Positions 21,381-33,880 of a stretch of 64,000 bases of DNA are shown piece by piece. Within the stretch, counting starts at the first letter, position 1, and each line of letters opens with the position of its first letter. This DNA comes from Siphlonurus alternatus (lineage: Eukaryota > Arthropoda > Insecta > Ephemeroptera > Siphlonuridae), in NCBI GenBank assembly GCA_949825025.1, contig OX463784.1:2855668-2919667 (forward strand). The letters are read 5' to 3'. The position numbers were made by a program, and so were the translations under genes. The notes under the pieces were generated by a model, which did not search any database, was not told the origin of the DNA, and saw only the letters and a program-made list of their open reading frames with translations.

Positions 21381-23504
21381 CCCATTAGAGCCTGAAATAA
21401 TTTTTTGTTTCAAATTTAATTTTTTTTGCTATTATTTGAAAGTATTAGGTCTCTAAGTGAGAAAAATCAAAATTTTAATTTTTTTTTAATTTTAATTGAA
21501 GTTTTAATTGACAATTAAAGAGTGATGCTAAATTGCATCGCTAGGCTCTAATGTAGTCAATTTCTGCTTTTTTGCTGTTTTGAGGTTAAGACCTCTTACA
21601 GTCCAAAAAAGTTTTTTGGGGGTCTCTAATGGGTAGGCCCTTCTGTTTTATGTCAAAACAAAAATTCAGAGGGTCCCAAGTGGGCCCTAAAGGCAAAGGA
21701 CCCATACTTTGACATCACTTATAGAAACAAAGTGTCAAAAAAGGCAATGGCTATTCAAATTTGTTATATCTGTGTGTTGAATATAATTTTCTATGTTACT
21801 TGGAAGCATATTTAGGGACTTTAACGGGTCCCAGCAAGAGGTCCCAAGGGTCCCAGAGTAGTTTTTTGCTCCCTATTCTTTTTATCATTGTAATTGAATA
21901 CCATATAGAAAGAATTATTTGAACTTATGGCATTGCAAGTCCCAAGATGCAAGTTACATGGTAGGGCCCATGCAGGGCCTCATATGAGACTCAGGGGCCC
22001 ATAATACTCTTGCTCCTATATTTTAGTTTGGTATTTTATATATTTTCTAATGCGGTCCTCAGTGTCTTTATTCCAGTAAAGTGTAACCCGTACCCTCAAG
22101 CTAGCGATAATTTTGTTAATATACAGTTAGCTTGAAAAAACGGGTCACCCTTTAGTAGCGCAAAGGCAATGAGCATTACATTAGAAAATAATCAAAGTAT
22201 GTAAGATGCCAAAATACAATATAAGAGCAAGCGCATTATGGGTCCCTGGGTCCCATGTGAGGCCGTGCATAGACTCCGCCATCATGTTGGGATATACCTT
22301 TCAATGCTAGCTCAAACAATACCCTCGAGTGTACTGTTTTTGAGCTAGCATTGCAAGGTATGAACATGATGGCGGTGTCTATGCACGGTCTCTCATGGGA
22401 CCCAGGGACCCATAATATGTTTGCTGTTATATTGTATTTTGGCATCTTACATATTTTCTAATGTAATGCTCATTGCCTTTGCGCTAATAAAGGGTTAACC
22501 GTATTTTCAAGGTAACTGTATATTTACAAAATTTTCGCTAGCTTGAGGGTATGGGTTACACTTTACTGGAATAAAGACACTGAGGACCGCATTAGAAAAT
22601 ATATAAAATACCAAACTAAAATATAGGAGCAAGAGTATTATGGACCCCTGGGTCTCATTTGAGGCCCTGCATGGGCCCCACCATGTAACTTGCATCTTGT
22701 ATCTTGGGATTTGCAATGCCATAAGTTCAAATAATTCTTTCTATATGGTATTCAATTACAATGAAAAAAAGAATGGGGAGCTCAAAACTACTCTGGGACC
22801 CTTGGGACCCCTTGTTGGGACCCGTTGAAGTCCCTTCATATGCTTATAAGTGTAACATACAAAAATATATTCAACACACAAATAACAAATTTGAATAGCC
22901 ATTACCTTTTTTGACACTTTATTTTGTTTCTATAAGTGATGTCAAAGTGGGTCTTTTGCCTTTAGGGCCCACTTGGGACCCTCTGAATTTTTGTTTTGAC
23001 ATAAAACAGAAGGATCTACTCATTAGAGATCCCCAAAAAACTTTTTTGGACTGTAAGAGGTCGTACCCTCAAAACAGCAAAAAAGCAGAAATTGACTACA
23101 TTAGAGCCTAGCGATGCAATTTAGCATCACTCTTACTTGACACGGCATATCACCCAAAATATTTATGTCAACCAACTTTTTGATTTTTTACTTCAAAGTG
23201 TAGTATGTAGGGAGCATTTTTATATAAGAATGAAAATTTTACTACAATTTTTAAAAAAGTTATTAAAATATTTGCAAAATAACTTTGAGCAGAAGGCGAA
23301 CAAAATTTGTACCCCAACTTTGATTTCGCGTCTGATGGGCAATTTTTTAAAAAAAATCAAAATTGACATATTAGCATATCTATAGGGTCAATGCAAATAG
23401 TTATTGACTGTTTTTAGCAATATAGCATTGTAACTCTATTTTTAAATATTTTTTCACCAGGGAGTGTTTTGCGATGCTAAAATGCATCGCTAGGCTTTAA
23501 TGGG
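21381..23504. mobile_element. 2.1-kb TTAA-flanked palindromic element
   Basis: TTAA at 21,377-21,380 and 23,505-23,508 flank CCCATTAGAGCC at the left and an inverted GGCTTTAATGGG at the right. Most of the element folds back on itself with a centre near 22,320; CAATGCTAGCTCAAACA faces TTTTTGAGCTAGCATTGC. The arms contain many CCC/GGG-rich blocks such as GGGTCCCTGGGTCCCA. Nothing codes. TTAA duplication with a C3/G3 end is the pattern of piggyBac-type elements (family knowledge), so this is a candidate non-autonomous member. Confidence 0.75.
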
Positions 23505-23689
23505 TTAAGTCAAAATGTACGTTAATTTGCTTTACAATTATCTAGAAATGAAATGCGTAACCGAAGAAGCGATATTAATTCATTAGGTGAAAGTTTTAAT
23601 GCTTGGATATACTCTAAACATCTCTCAGACTTAAAGGATTTTAAACGGAATGAAAATAAATTTTAATTATTCAATTATATTTTCATAAT

Positions 23690-23892
23690 GGGGGGCATTC
23701 ACAAAGCACTTTAACCCCAACTTTAGCCCCAACTTTAGCCCCAAGTTTTATCCCTGGTACTAAACATGGTGCTAGACTTGGGGCTATAACCATGTCTAGC
23801 TCCTAGTTTAGCACCATGTTTAGTGCCAGGGATAAAACTTGGGGCTAAAGTTGGGGTTAAAGTGCTATGTGAATATTGTGAATGTCCCCCTA
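23690..23892. repeat. Foldback MITE with ATTCAC ends
   Basis: The ends GGGGGGCATTCACAAAGCAC and an inverted GTGAATGTCCCCC enclose arms of repeated CCCCAACTTTAG. The right arm mirrors the left (GGGATAAAACTTGGGGCTAA). A decayed relative lies at 51,885-52,050 in an intron of the caspase gene. Confidence 0.75.
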
Positions 23893-25676
23893 TATGTACA
23901 CTATATGACTTTTTCATCTTTTTTTTTAAGTTTTTTATTATTAAATTGTGGACAAATACAGTCCAAACAAGGCCCTAAATGAAGCCCTATCGGTTGGAAC
24001 TGAGTTACATACAATTATTCAACACGTATAGTAAGCTTAAACAAAATTACCTTTATTTATTAAAAATAACAATGTTACAAAACAATATATTAATGATATT
24101 AACAAAATATAAAAACAAACAAAAATATTGAAAAATAAGCAAGTTATCAAAGTTCCTGTTATTTCAAGTTTAAAAAAACTGCTGTGAAATTAATCCAGGG
24201 ATTTCATTTTGATTTTTTCAGGAAAAAATAGAAATATTTTATATTTAGGAATTTGCGATTCACTTTATTTCTTAAGTATCAACTATCAGTGCGCCAAGGC
24301 TTCACATATTTTCGTTTATCCAGCTGTTATCAGTCACCTTGGCTGAGTCAACCCAAAGTCTGATAACACTCACACTTGAGATAAGGACCATGTTTATAAT
24401 AAAATTGTTTTATAAATTATCAACACGAAAATTGAAGAATTTTTTTATTTAATTTGTTATATTCTCGTTTTAACATTAAGTTAGCAAATTAAAATATAAA
24501 TATATTTCAATCAAACCCTAACTGCAGCCACTTGCGAGACAGTAGCTGTGGAGAGAGAGTAGGAGCTTCAGTAACCAGTCCATCAGAACCAGCTCGTCGT
24601 CAGGAGTCTATTGAACTGGGTACTGAACCTTCTATGATGACTCTTTAGTCTTTTCTTGTTATCCATGGAAAGAATTGTCAAAGAAGGTTCAGTATAGCCA
24701 GTCCAATGAAGCCAACTTGTCGTCAGGAGTCTATTGAACTGGCTACTGAAGCTTCTGTGATGACTCTTTCTTTGTTATCCATGTTTATGTTAATTACAGA
24801 GTGCAGGCAGCGTGCTATTACGAGGATCATAAAGTCCTATTTATTGTTATAAAACCAGCTGAGAATTGAGTATTGAGAATCAACGTTAAGCCTCTGTAAT
24901 GAGACTGCCGCCCTAAGCTTGTCTGGAATGCACAAACCAGCATTTATAAATTAAAAATTTAATATTGTGAAGCAAATTAGTTTAAGGTGGTTGAGTGCGG
25001 CCTGTTTAGGTGGCAACACTGACGTATCTTCACAAGGTTATTTTTTTAAATTTATTTATCTGTTGTAATTTGAACCTTATATAGAGATTAGCTGATTGCA
25101 GAAATGTCAAGATAATGAGTTTCTCTATTATAGCGGACAGATTAAGTTTTTATGTATTTATTTAAATAAAATTATTTTTTAACATTTTTTAAAAAAGAAC
25201 AGTATGTGTAATCTTTAAAAAAAATTAACAATAGCATTATTTACGTAAAAACATAAAAATTTAATTTTCCCGCTAGAAACACTCATAATCATAATACTTT
25301 CAAACTCTTTAACTGAAAAAAACTCCTTGGACGATATTAGTACAATTTTCAATTTTGATCTAAATAATTTATTATTCTCTATCTCACCGTCAAGAATTAT
25401 CATTTCTTTCACTCAGGACATACTAAATATTATCAGATGATGTAATTTTATTAAAACATGTTATTTATTATTTATTTATTACAATGTTGGCTTACTACAG
25501 CATATTCTGCTATTGGTGTAAGCATTCAAACTTAACAACAGTATTAACAACAGTTGGGATTGATAGGAAAGGAGGCGGCTGTCGGAAGATTATTTTTATT
25601 TAATTTGTTATATTCTCGTTTTAACATTAAGTTAGCAAATTAAAATATAAATATATTTCAATTAAACCCTAACTGG
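23893..25676. other. Intergenic, with one tandem and one direct repeat
   Basis: No gene is seen. Two tandem copies of about 95-100 bp lie at about 24,568-24,668 and 24,689-24,784 (shared GTCGTCAGGAGTCTATTGAA). An 85-bp block starting TTTAATTTGTTATATTCTCG occurs at about 24,443-24,526 and again at about 25,592-25,676, the second immediately before the presumed 5' end of LINE B. Confidence 0.6.
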
Positions 25677-25880
25677 GCACTTCTACTTACTAATTGCGTA
25701 AGTAGAGTTGCGGAGTTGGCTCCGTAGAGGATAGACGTGTTCTCTGCGCGCTCCTGCCAGCGACGCCGTATACGAGTTTACTTTGTCATATAAGTTAAAT
25801 TGTCAAAGCTCTGCGTGTCAAAGTGAAAATATTTTCACTGTCTTTACTGTTATTTACTCAAGAAGTGCTATACAAATTCT

Positions 25881-26825
25881 GTGGAAATGGTGTGTGATGT
25901 ATGTAAAAGAACATTACAAGAGGCAGAAGACACGATCAAATGCACAACTTGCAAGACAGTGGGTGTTCACGTAAACTGCATACAAAGAGCGTCGCGTAAC
26001 AAGCCAAGACAGGACTTAAAATGGAAGTGCAGCTTATGTTACAATAAAGCTGGTGAAAATGCTGACAATTCTGGTGAGGACGATAACTCTAATATCTCAA
26101 ATAAAGACTTATTAAAACATCTTATGAGTATTGAAAATAAATTAAGTGACATTCCTGACATAAAAAATTCTGTTGAATTTATATCAGCTCAGTACGAGGA
26201 TATAAAAATGAAACAGGAGGAACAAAATAAATTAGTGCATGAATTATTGAATAAAGTGGATATTCTGACGACCAAAGACAAAGAAAAAGATGAAGTGATA
26301 CTCAATCTAACGGACAGGGTGCATGAGTTAGAACAGGCTAATCTTGCTAAGTTTGTAGAAGTGCACGGACTAGAGGCTCCACCAAACGAGAATGTGAAGC
26401 ACACCGTGCAGTTATTGGCAGAAAAGATCGGTGCACCGCCTGCAGCAGACTCAGTGGAGGACGCATACCGCATGCCTGTAAACACGCGCAACACTAGACT
26501 ACGAGACCAACCGCCAGTGCTTGTTGTGAAGTTCAAGGCTGCAGCGGCTCGAGCGACCTGGCTCGACCGTCAACAGACCAGGAATTTGACGGTGGGTGCT
26601 GTGCTGGGGACGGCGAGTATGAACAGAGTTAAGGTATTTGAGCAGTTGACGCCCTACTACCGTAAGCTGTTGTGGATGACTCGTGAGGCAGCTCGCGAGA
26701 GAGACTATCATTTTACATGGGCTAAAAATGGAAAAATTTTTGCTAAAAAGAGACAAGATGAGGGAACTGTACGAATTTTCAATGAAAGAGATATTATAAA
26801 AAAAATAAATCCAAAAAGAACTTAA
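25881..26825 (+). CDS. LINE B ORF1: PHD-finger, coiled-coil nucleic-acid-binding protein
   Basis: 314 residues. The N-terminus has a C4HC3 PHD-type finger: Cys5, Cys8, Cys21, Cys24, His30, Cys33, Cys50, Cys53. Residues about 70-155 are charged and helical (coiled-coil-like). The C-terminal half (FVEVHGLEAPPNENV ... DAYRMP ... VLVVKFKAAAARATWL) resembles the FP/L1-ORF1-like RNA-binding region found in many LINE ORF1 proteins. The probable role is binding the element's RNA as a particle; the PHD finger may read chromatin, which is inference. ORF2 starts about 35 nt after the stop. Confidence 0.85.
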   Translation: MEMVCDVCKRTLQEAEDTIKCTTCKTVGVHVNCIQRASRNKPRQDLKWKCSLCYNKAGENADNSGEDDNSNISNKDLLKHLMSIENKLSDIPDIKNSVEFISAQYEDIKMKQEEQNKLVHELLNKVDILTTKDKEKDEVILNLTDRVHELEQANLAKFVEVHGLEAPPNENVKHTVQLLAEKIGAPPAADSVEDAYRMPVNTRNTRLRDQPPVLVVKFKAAAARATWLDRQQTRNLTVGAVLGTASMNRVKVFEQLTPYYRKLLWMTREAARERDYHFTWAKNGKIFAKKRQDEGTVRIFNERDIIKKINPKRT

Positions 26826-26859
26826 TGTTGCTGACTTAATTATATGTTTCTAACTATTT

Positions 26860-29795
26860 ATGTTAGATAACTTTGAAAATTTAGAACTAATTAAATGTGA
26901 AAAAACTGAATCTTTAAATGATTTTTTTAACTTAAATGATCAGACAAATAAGAATAAAATTAATATAATTCATCAAAATATAAGATCTCTAAGAAAAAAT
27001 TTTGATAACTTTTTTGCTCAAATTAAAAATAATTTACAAAACATCGATGTAATTGTACTAACTGAAATTTACATTTATGAAGAAGAGGGAACAAGGTATA
27101 ATATTCCTGGATACTCAAAGATTTTCAAGCCTAGAAATATAAATAGAGGGGGAGGAATAATAATATTCATTAAACATAACATAAAATATACAGAAATTGA
27201 CATTTTATTAGACTCAGTAGAATGTGTGGGAGTTGATATAAATAATAACATTACCTTGTTTGCATTATACAGACCCCCATCAGAAAATAAAAAATTATTT
27301 ATTATGAAATTAAAAATAAAATTATCATAAAATCATGGCGGAAAAATATAAAGTTGATTGGGGATATTAATATTAACCTGTTTGCTGTAGAGGATGATAA
27401 TAAGGACAAATATGAAAATAATATGGCCAAATATGGTTTTTTAAAGGGAATTTATCATCCGACACGAGAAGAAATTCGTAGTAATAATAAATCATCCACG
27501 TGCATTGACCATATTTTTGTTAAACTTTATAAAATGGATTGTATTACATCTGTAATCCAAACAAAAGTAACTGATCACTATATGATTGCTGCTAGTTTAT
27601 CGGTAATAAACAACTCAAATTATGATGTTATAAAAAAAAATGTAAACAGACTTAACTATAAAAAATACTTAAATAAAATTTCTAGTTTTGACTGGCAACA
27701 ATATTCAGATGAAAAAAGTGTAGATGTATTGTATAATAATATTGTAAAGGTTTTCAATGATATTAAAACTAATTGTACTATTTTAAATGATGTAAAAGAA
27801 TTAGATTATAAGAAAAAAAATGTAATTGTTGATAAATGCTGGGTGACGGATGAACTTAAGAATCATTTTAATACACGAGATTATTGGTTTAAACGATCAA
27901 ATAATAATCCTACTAACAAAAATTACCAAAATTTGTATAAAAAATATAGAAATATTGCAAATGAAAAAGTTAAATATGCTAAAATTAACTATTTCAGAAA
28001 TAAATTCCAAATATCACAAGGCAATATAAAAATTACTTGGTCAATTATAAATGATATTCTTGGAAGAAAACTGAGCAATATCGATGAAATCATATTGCGT
28101 CATATGGGAAATAAATATAGCATAAAAAATATTGTGAACGGGTTTGCGAATTTTTTTTTGGAGGGAGTAGAAAACATAATACATAATTGTGATGTAAAAT
28201 TAAGTGAATTCAATAATAATTGCAGCCAACCTCAATCTATTTATATTCCTCCAATTACATATGAGGTCACCAAAAATATTATTAACAATTTGAACATAAA
28301 TAAAGGACCTGGGTATGATAAAATAACAGTTAAAGATATTCTTGCAGGAGGAGTAAATTTAATTAAATGTATAACAAATCTTATAAATTTATGTTTAAAA
28401 ACATCGAAGTATCCGATGAAACTTAAACTTGCTATAATTCGTGCTATTTATAAATTGGGTAAATTTAATGAGTTTTCTAATTATCGTCCTATTGCTATTC
28501 TTTCTATTGTTGATAAAATTATACAGAAATATATTGATATGCATTTGGCGACATACTTATCTAAATTTAATATTATTCATAAAAATCAGTATGCCTTTCA
28601 AAAAAACAAAAATACAACTCAGTTAATTGGTGAGATTTTTAACCATGTAAACAATGAACTGAGTCAAAATAAGCATGTAATTTGTTTATTTGTTGATTTT
28701 TCGAAGGCTTTCGATACTGTTAACCATGATATCTTGATAAAAGATTTAGAAGAAATCGGAATACGAGGTCCTGTATTAAAATTATTGTCCTCACTAATAA
28801 GGGAGAGAAAAATTACTGTTAAAGTTAATGATGAAACTAGTAATATTAAAAATATATACATTGGCTTAGCACAAGGATCAATATTGGCACCTAAATTTTT
28901 CCTAATATATGTAAATAAAATTTTTTCTTTGTTAAAAAACTGTAAAATTTATATGTTTGCCGATGATTTACTTGTTATTTGCTCTCACCTTAATTTTGAA
29001 GTAGCGCAGAACATAATGCAATGCAATATAGACTTACTTTCTGAATTTACACATGATAGAGGATTAGTGCTTAATCTACAAAAGACCAAAGCTATGCATA
29101 TATTTAATAAATTTTTAAGGGCTGGAGAATTATTAACTTTGAAAGCTCACACTAATGAATGTTTACATAACTTTCAGCTGGGTTGTATGTGTAATGTTCT
29201 TCAAGAAGTATACCAACATAAATATTTGGGGGTCATTATAGATCAAGATTTTAAATGGGATGCTCATGTAAATAATCTTATAAAAAAACTAAGATCGGCA
29301 CTCTCTCAAATTATTGCAATTAAAAAATATGTTGATGAAAAGACCCTAAGATCTGTTTATTTTTCATTAGTTCATTCTCATTTAATTTATGGTTTAACGT
29401 CATGGGGTTTTGTTCCTTCTGGGGCATTTACTGCACTCGCTAAAATGCAAAAAAGAATACTAAAAAATATGAAAAAGGGGGTGAAATTTAACTCAAATGA
29501 TAACATATTTAAATATTGGGGTGTACTGCATTTAAAGAAAAATTCTGAGTACCTACTATTAGTAGAAAGATATTTTGATGAGTCGCATGGCCTCCCCAGA
29601 GTTCATATATATGAGACTAGAATTGCTGGTAATAATCCACTCATAGCCCCTAGAAGCTTAAATAGATTTGGAGAGAGGACCAGTAATTATATTTTGCCAA
29701 GACTCTGGAATGCTCTACCGCCATCCCTTAAACATTTTGATACGAAAGCTAAAGTTAAAATTGAATTAAAAAGATGGTTCCTAGATAATACATAA
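26860..29795 (+). pseudogene. LINE B ORF2: APE endonuclease plus reverse transcriptase, one frameshift
   Basis: First part (26,860-27,330): NIIHQNIRSLRKN, VIVLTEIYI and GGGIIIFIKHNI are APE-nuclease blocks. A frameshift near 27,330-27,350 moves the frame; it resumes with IGDININL and later TDHYMI, the nuclease motifs usually written GDFN and SDH. The 813-codon second part has RT motifs LFVDFSKAFDTVNHD (about residue 446), GLAQGSILAPKFF and MFADDLLVIC (about 535), then the LINE C-terminus (SHLIYGLTSWG, RSLNRFGERTSNYILPRLWN). All catalytic residues of the RT are present. Repairing a single shift would restore the frame, so a source copy elsewhere in the genome may be active. Confidence 0.85.
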
Positions 29796-30667
29796 TAAAA
29801 CTCTTCTTTGCAGCTAATATTTTTTTTTTCTTCTTTTTCAGGTATTATGTTAAATTTACAATATAAATATTCACACATTACTCATTTTCTGTAATTTAAA
29901 GGGAAATAATGGTTAAATTGCAGTTAATTAATTCAAATAAATTTAACTGTTGTTTTTAATATAAAAATTCAACTGTTTAAAAATAATATTAAAAACGGGA
30001 AAAAATGTTGATCATAAATTATATAAGCAACTACTTAATATAACAATAGTAATTCTTTACAAAATATCCTTTACTCTTTCTTATATTAAAATTAAATATT
30101 TTAATTATTAATAGTAACTTACTTTCTATATAAACATCTTCTCTTAGCTTTATTCAATGATTTAATTACTATCTTAAAATACAGGGATTATTTCTATTAT
30201 GTTTTGGCAAAGTACAAAATACTAAAATCAAACACCTGATTGCATGGATGGGGTCCGGGTCTGGTATGGGGTTGGGCCTTGTCTATGCAGTTGGGTTTAT
30301 CTTCTGTTTCAGATATGAACATCGAATATGTTTATTTTGTGTCTTGTTTTTTGTTTTTCAATTTGTCTCAGCTATATGTGTAAATAATTTCAAATTGTAT
30401 TTAGAATTTTAGGGAATGGTTAAAAAATTGTTATCATGTAACTTGTATTATTGGTTTAAATTAATTTCAACTATTGAGAATTAAAAAAATATATATATAT
30501 ATTTATAAAAACCATTTCTACAATAAATTTAAAATATTAAATAATTTTTTGTAAAAAAAAAATATTATATTTTGACAATAGATTAATGTAATGTGAACTA
30601 GAATTATAAGGCTCTGCCTTTTCTGGACACTACTGTAAAACTTAAGGTCAAATAAAAAAAAAAAATT

Positions 30668-31012
30668 ACTCCCTAAGTTTGAAACTTCGAACCTTCCGAA
30701 ACTCTAACTTAGCGTTTCGCACGCTCTTCCGGAACGGGGGTGGCCACGGCCTTGCAATCTATTCCGGCATTTGCCTACGACTGAGGGAAACGTGGAAGCC
30801 TCAGCCAGGATGGACGCTAAGCTTTTGTCAATGAACCGGAAGTGCAATGGTCCAAAACCAGGGGAACCACATGCAGTGGAAAAGCGTAACGATTTACCCC
30901 TGGGTGGGAAAAGTGGTTTTTGTTAAAAATGGTCACCAATCCAACTACTAACCACGCTGGGCGTTTCTTAACTTAGGTGATCTGATGAGACCCGGTCAAG
31001 CGCACTGTGCCG
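30668..31012 (-). mobile_element. 5S-rRNA-derived SINE, copy 2
   Basis: On the minus strand it begins near 31,012 with GACCGGGTCTCATCAGATCA, then CCTAAGTTAAGAAACG and GGTTAGTAGTTGGATTGGTG, again following the 5S internal promoter. The body is shared with copies 1 and 3. It lies directly after the poly(A) of LINE B in the opposite orientation. Confidence 0.85.
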
Positions 31013-31830
31013 CACATCCACCAAATATCATTAAGCTAGGGATGTAACAATCACTGAAAAATATCACTACACTTACTTAAATGAGCACTAAAATGACAGT
31101 TGATCTGATTAGGGTACATTTTTTCTAGTTTCTCTCTATCCCCTCCCCCTTTAGCACCTTCTCAAAATTATATTAATCTGGATCTATATAGTATATAGTA
31201 TTGCATTTTTTGACATTCAGTTTTTTTTACATATTTTTAATCAACTGAATCAAGTAACTCTAAGTAACTAGTTACTTTTTTGTAATTATTTTATTAATTA
31301 ATTTATATTTTTTTTAAAAAAACTGATTTCTAATCATCAATGAATATTTAATAAATCGTAATAATAATATTCATTACATTTACCTGAACAAATCTCTATT
31401 ACTAAGAAGTATAGGTCAGCGTTATGAATGTATTGATTGTGCATTCAAAAAATACGAATTTACTAACTTACAATTTAACAATTTTATAATTTTTTTGAAA
31501 AAAAGTTAAAAAGAAAAACAATCATGGTAGAACAATGGTATACCGTAATCTATTTATAACACTTTTTAAAGATATTTTAGAAGTATCTTTTATTTCACTA
31601 AATTACATTATATTTATAATACACGTTCTAGGCATTCAAGCATGCATATTTCTTAGATACATTTTTATTTTCAAGTACTTTTTTTTTTTAGCTTATTATG
31701 TTATTGATATTTTTATTTCCGCTTAACCCTACTATAGCTTTATATATTATAGGGGGTGTGGGGCTGAGACGGTCCGTAAATTTAAAAAAAAAAGCATTAA
31801 ATACTTCTATAAAAATTTTAAAGGAATAAG
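31013..31830. other. AT-rich interval, no gene seen
   Basis: Very AT-rich sequence with short frames only. No repeat family was recognised. Confidence 0.5.
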
Positions 31831-31833
31831 TCA

Positions 31834-32077
31834 CGTCGAGCGTGATTAGTTGTTGGATGGGTGACCGTTTAAATTAATTACATTGCTCCCTCCCTGGGGT
31901 AAATCGTCTCGCTCTCCACCCAGCACAGTGATGCACTTGTGTGTGGTTCCCCAGGCTTTGGACATCATTTTGATCCATTGATAAAATGAAGAAGTGTCCG
32001 TCCTGACTATGGTTTTCCACGGTTCCCTCAGTCGCACTTCAGTGAATGCTGGGACGCTAATGTTCACCAACTTTTCC
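31834..32077 (+). mobile_element. 5S-rRNA-derived SINE, copy 4 (plus strand, 5'-truncated)
   Basis: It starts within the 5S-like head (GATTAGTTGTTGGATGGGTG, ACC), then the shared body: CTGGGGTAAATCGTC, CCCAGGCTTTGGAC, CACGGTTCCCTCAGTCGCAC. It is more diverged than copies 1-3. The A box part is missing. A short piece of the same body (CCACGGTTCCCTCAGTC) recurs at about 32,430. Confidence 0.7.
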
Positions 32078-33479
32078 TTACGTTATCGTACCCATTACCC
32101 CACCTTGAGCTCCTATTTATTATTGGAGTTTCTTTGTAAAAAAAAAAAATAAAATATGGTCTCAACTTATTTGTCAATGTTATAATAATGAAAATAATTT
32201 CTCGAAGCGTCAATCAACATTTCTTATTTCAATTCAAGTTTTTAGACGCATCTTATCAAAGTTTTAAAAAAATCTATATGTGATATGTTTCCTGGTCTCT
32301 AATAAATGTGAGTGGAAATGTGAAATTCAAAATAAGGTATAATTTTGTACCTCTAATAATTATAATTATCGCTTGGATACAAAATCCTGCAGGTTTTGAA
32401 ATTAGATAAATTAAGTGGTTAATATAATTTCCACGGTTCCCTCAGTCCCTGTGCTGAGATGGCTAACAGCCACACTGTTTTAAAGTGACCCATAAAACAC
32501 TAAATATTGATGAGTAAGTTTCCCAAAGAGCTGAAATTTAAATAATAAAGTCACTTGTGAGCAGTACCACGTACACTGCAAAAAAAAACAACAAAGTATT
32601 AAAAGCATTGCATGAGAATCTGCACAAACATTTTTGCTTCACTAAAAGTGTAAAATTTGTCAATGCTTTTGTTGTGTAGTGTCTTCACACGTATGATAAG
32701 AAGCGATTACCTATCTAACTACTCACCAGTTTAACTTCGGTAATCACTATCAAACGTACCCTTACCATTGCACTGCTACTGCTGTTTTAACAGTGTGTAC
32801 ATTTTTAAGGTATATAAAATACATAAAAGTTATGGGGGAAATAAATTTATCATTGAGTTTAATTAAGTAAAAATATCAACCCTAAGGGTCGACCCCTAAA
32901 GTATTTCATGATCCATTCCGTATTATTACAAAATAATAATTTTTATATGCTATTAAAATGCAGTTTCTTAATGTTAATTCCATTAACATTGGTGCTACAT
33001 TCTATTAATATACAGTTTCTGTATGCTTTTTTTCTTAAAAATGAATATTTTAATCGTTAGTTTTTAAATAGTAAAACAATAATTAAGTTCCAAAGACATT
33101 TAGCTATTTTCCTAAATACTTTTAACGTAAAGTAAATGTTATTAGCATGGAGGGTCTCAATACGGATTTTTTGCATTGTTAACAAGGTTCATTTCAGGCA
33201 AAGAGAATACAATATATATATGTATATAATATTAATTTTTTGTAAATGTAGACCAGTTACAAGAATTCACAATAGTGCAGACATCTTTTGTAGTTGAGGT
33301 TATTATTCACAGTGACCACCGAGCTGAGAACACAAAAGTTACATTAAACAATCATCTGTCTGAAAGTCTCCCCTTGATGTTAGGCAACTTGTTCATCACC
33401 AAAGTAGAGAGGGTTGCAGACAGCAGGGGGCGTGACGTCATCAATTTTAGATTTAGTTATAATTATTTCACACCCTAAT
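32078..33479. other. AT-rich interval, no gene seen
   Basis: Apart from the SINE scrap near 32,430 nothing is recognisable. A short open stretch at 33,260-33,478 has no family resemblance. Confidence 0.5.
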
Positions 33480-33880
33480 TGGGTACTTATCTAACTTTAA
33501 AATCCCGAAACTTTAATTTGAACGTTTCGCGGGCTCATCGGGAACATGGGTTGCCACGGCCTTGCACTGCATCTCGGCATTTATCTTCGACTGAGGGAAA
33601 TGTGGAAACCTAAGCCAGGATTCATGCTACAGTTTTTATCAATGAACCGGAAGTGCAATGGGCCGTAGATGGACTGTATTTGTACACGGTTTAATAAAAA
33701 AATTAAAAAAAAAAGATTCAAAGCCAGGGGAAGCACATAGTGGAAAAAGCTCAACGATTTATTCCCGGCGGGTGCCTTAACTTCTCTTTTTTTTTTAATG
33801 GTCACCCGTCAAACCAATAACCATTGTCAGCTTTGATGGACTTCGGTGATTTGATGAGACCCGGTCAAGCGCACTGTTTC
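33480..33880 (-). mobile_element. 5S-rRNA-derived SINE, copy 3
   Basis: Minus strand, same head (GACCGGGTCTCATCAAATCA, then CCGAAGTCCATCAAAGC) and body. About 50 bp of extra sequence (33,664-33,718, A-rich) interrupt the body relative to copies 1 and 2. Confidence 0.8.

Larger units (their letters stand above)
25677..30664 (+). mobile_element. LINE B copy 1: APE-type non-LTR retrotransposon, nearly intact
   Basis: Two plus-strand reading frames followed by a roughly 0.85-kb AT-rich 3' UTR that ends in AATAAA and an A run (30,645-30,664). A 5S-derived SINE follows at once. The 5' boundary is inferred from the end of the 85-bp direct repeat and is uncertain. The PHD-finger ORF1 and the endonuclease/RT ORF2 suggest the CR1/Jockey group. 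Only one frameshift is visible, so the insertion is fairly young. Confidence 0.8.
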
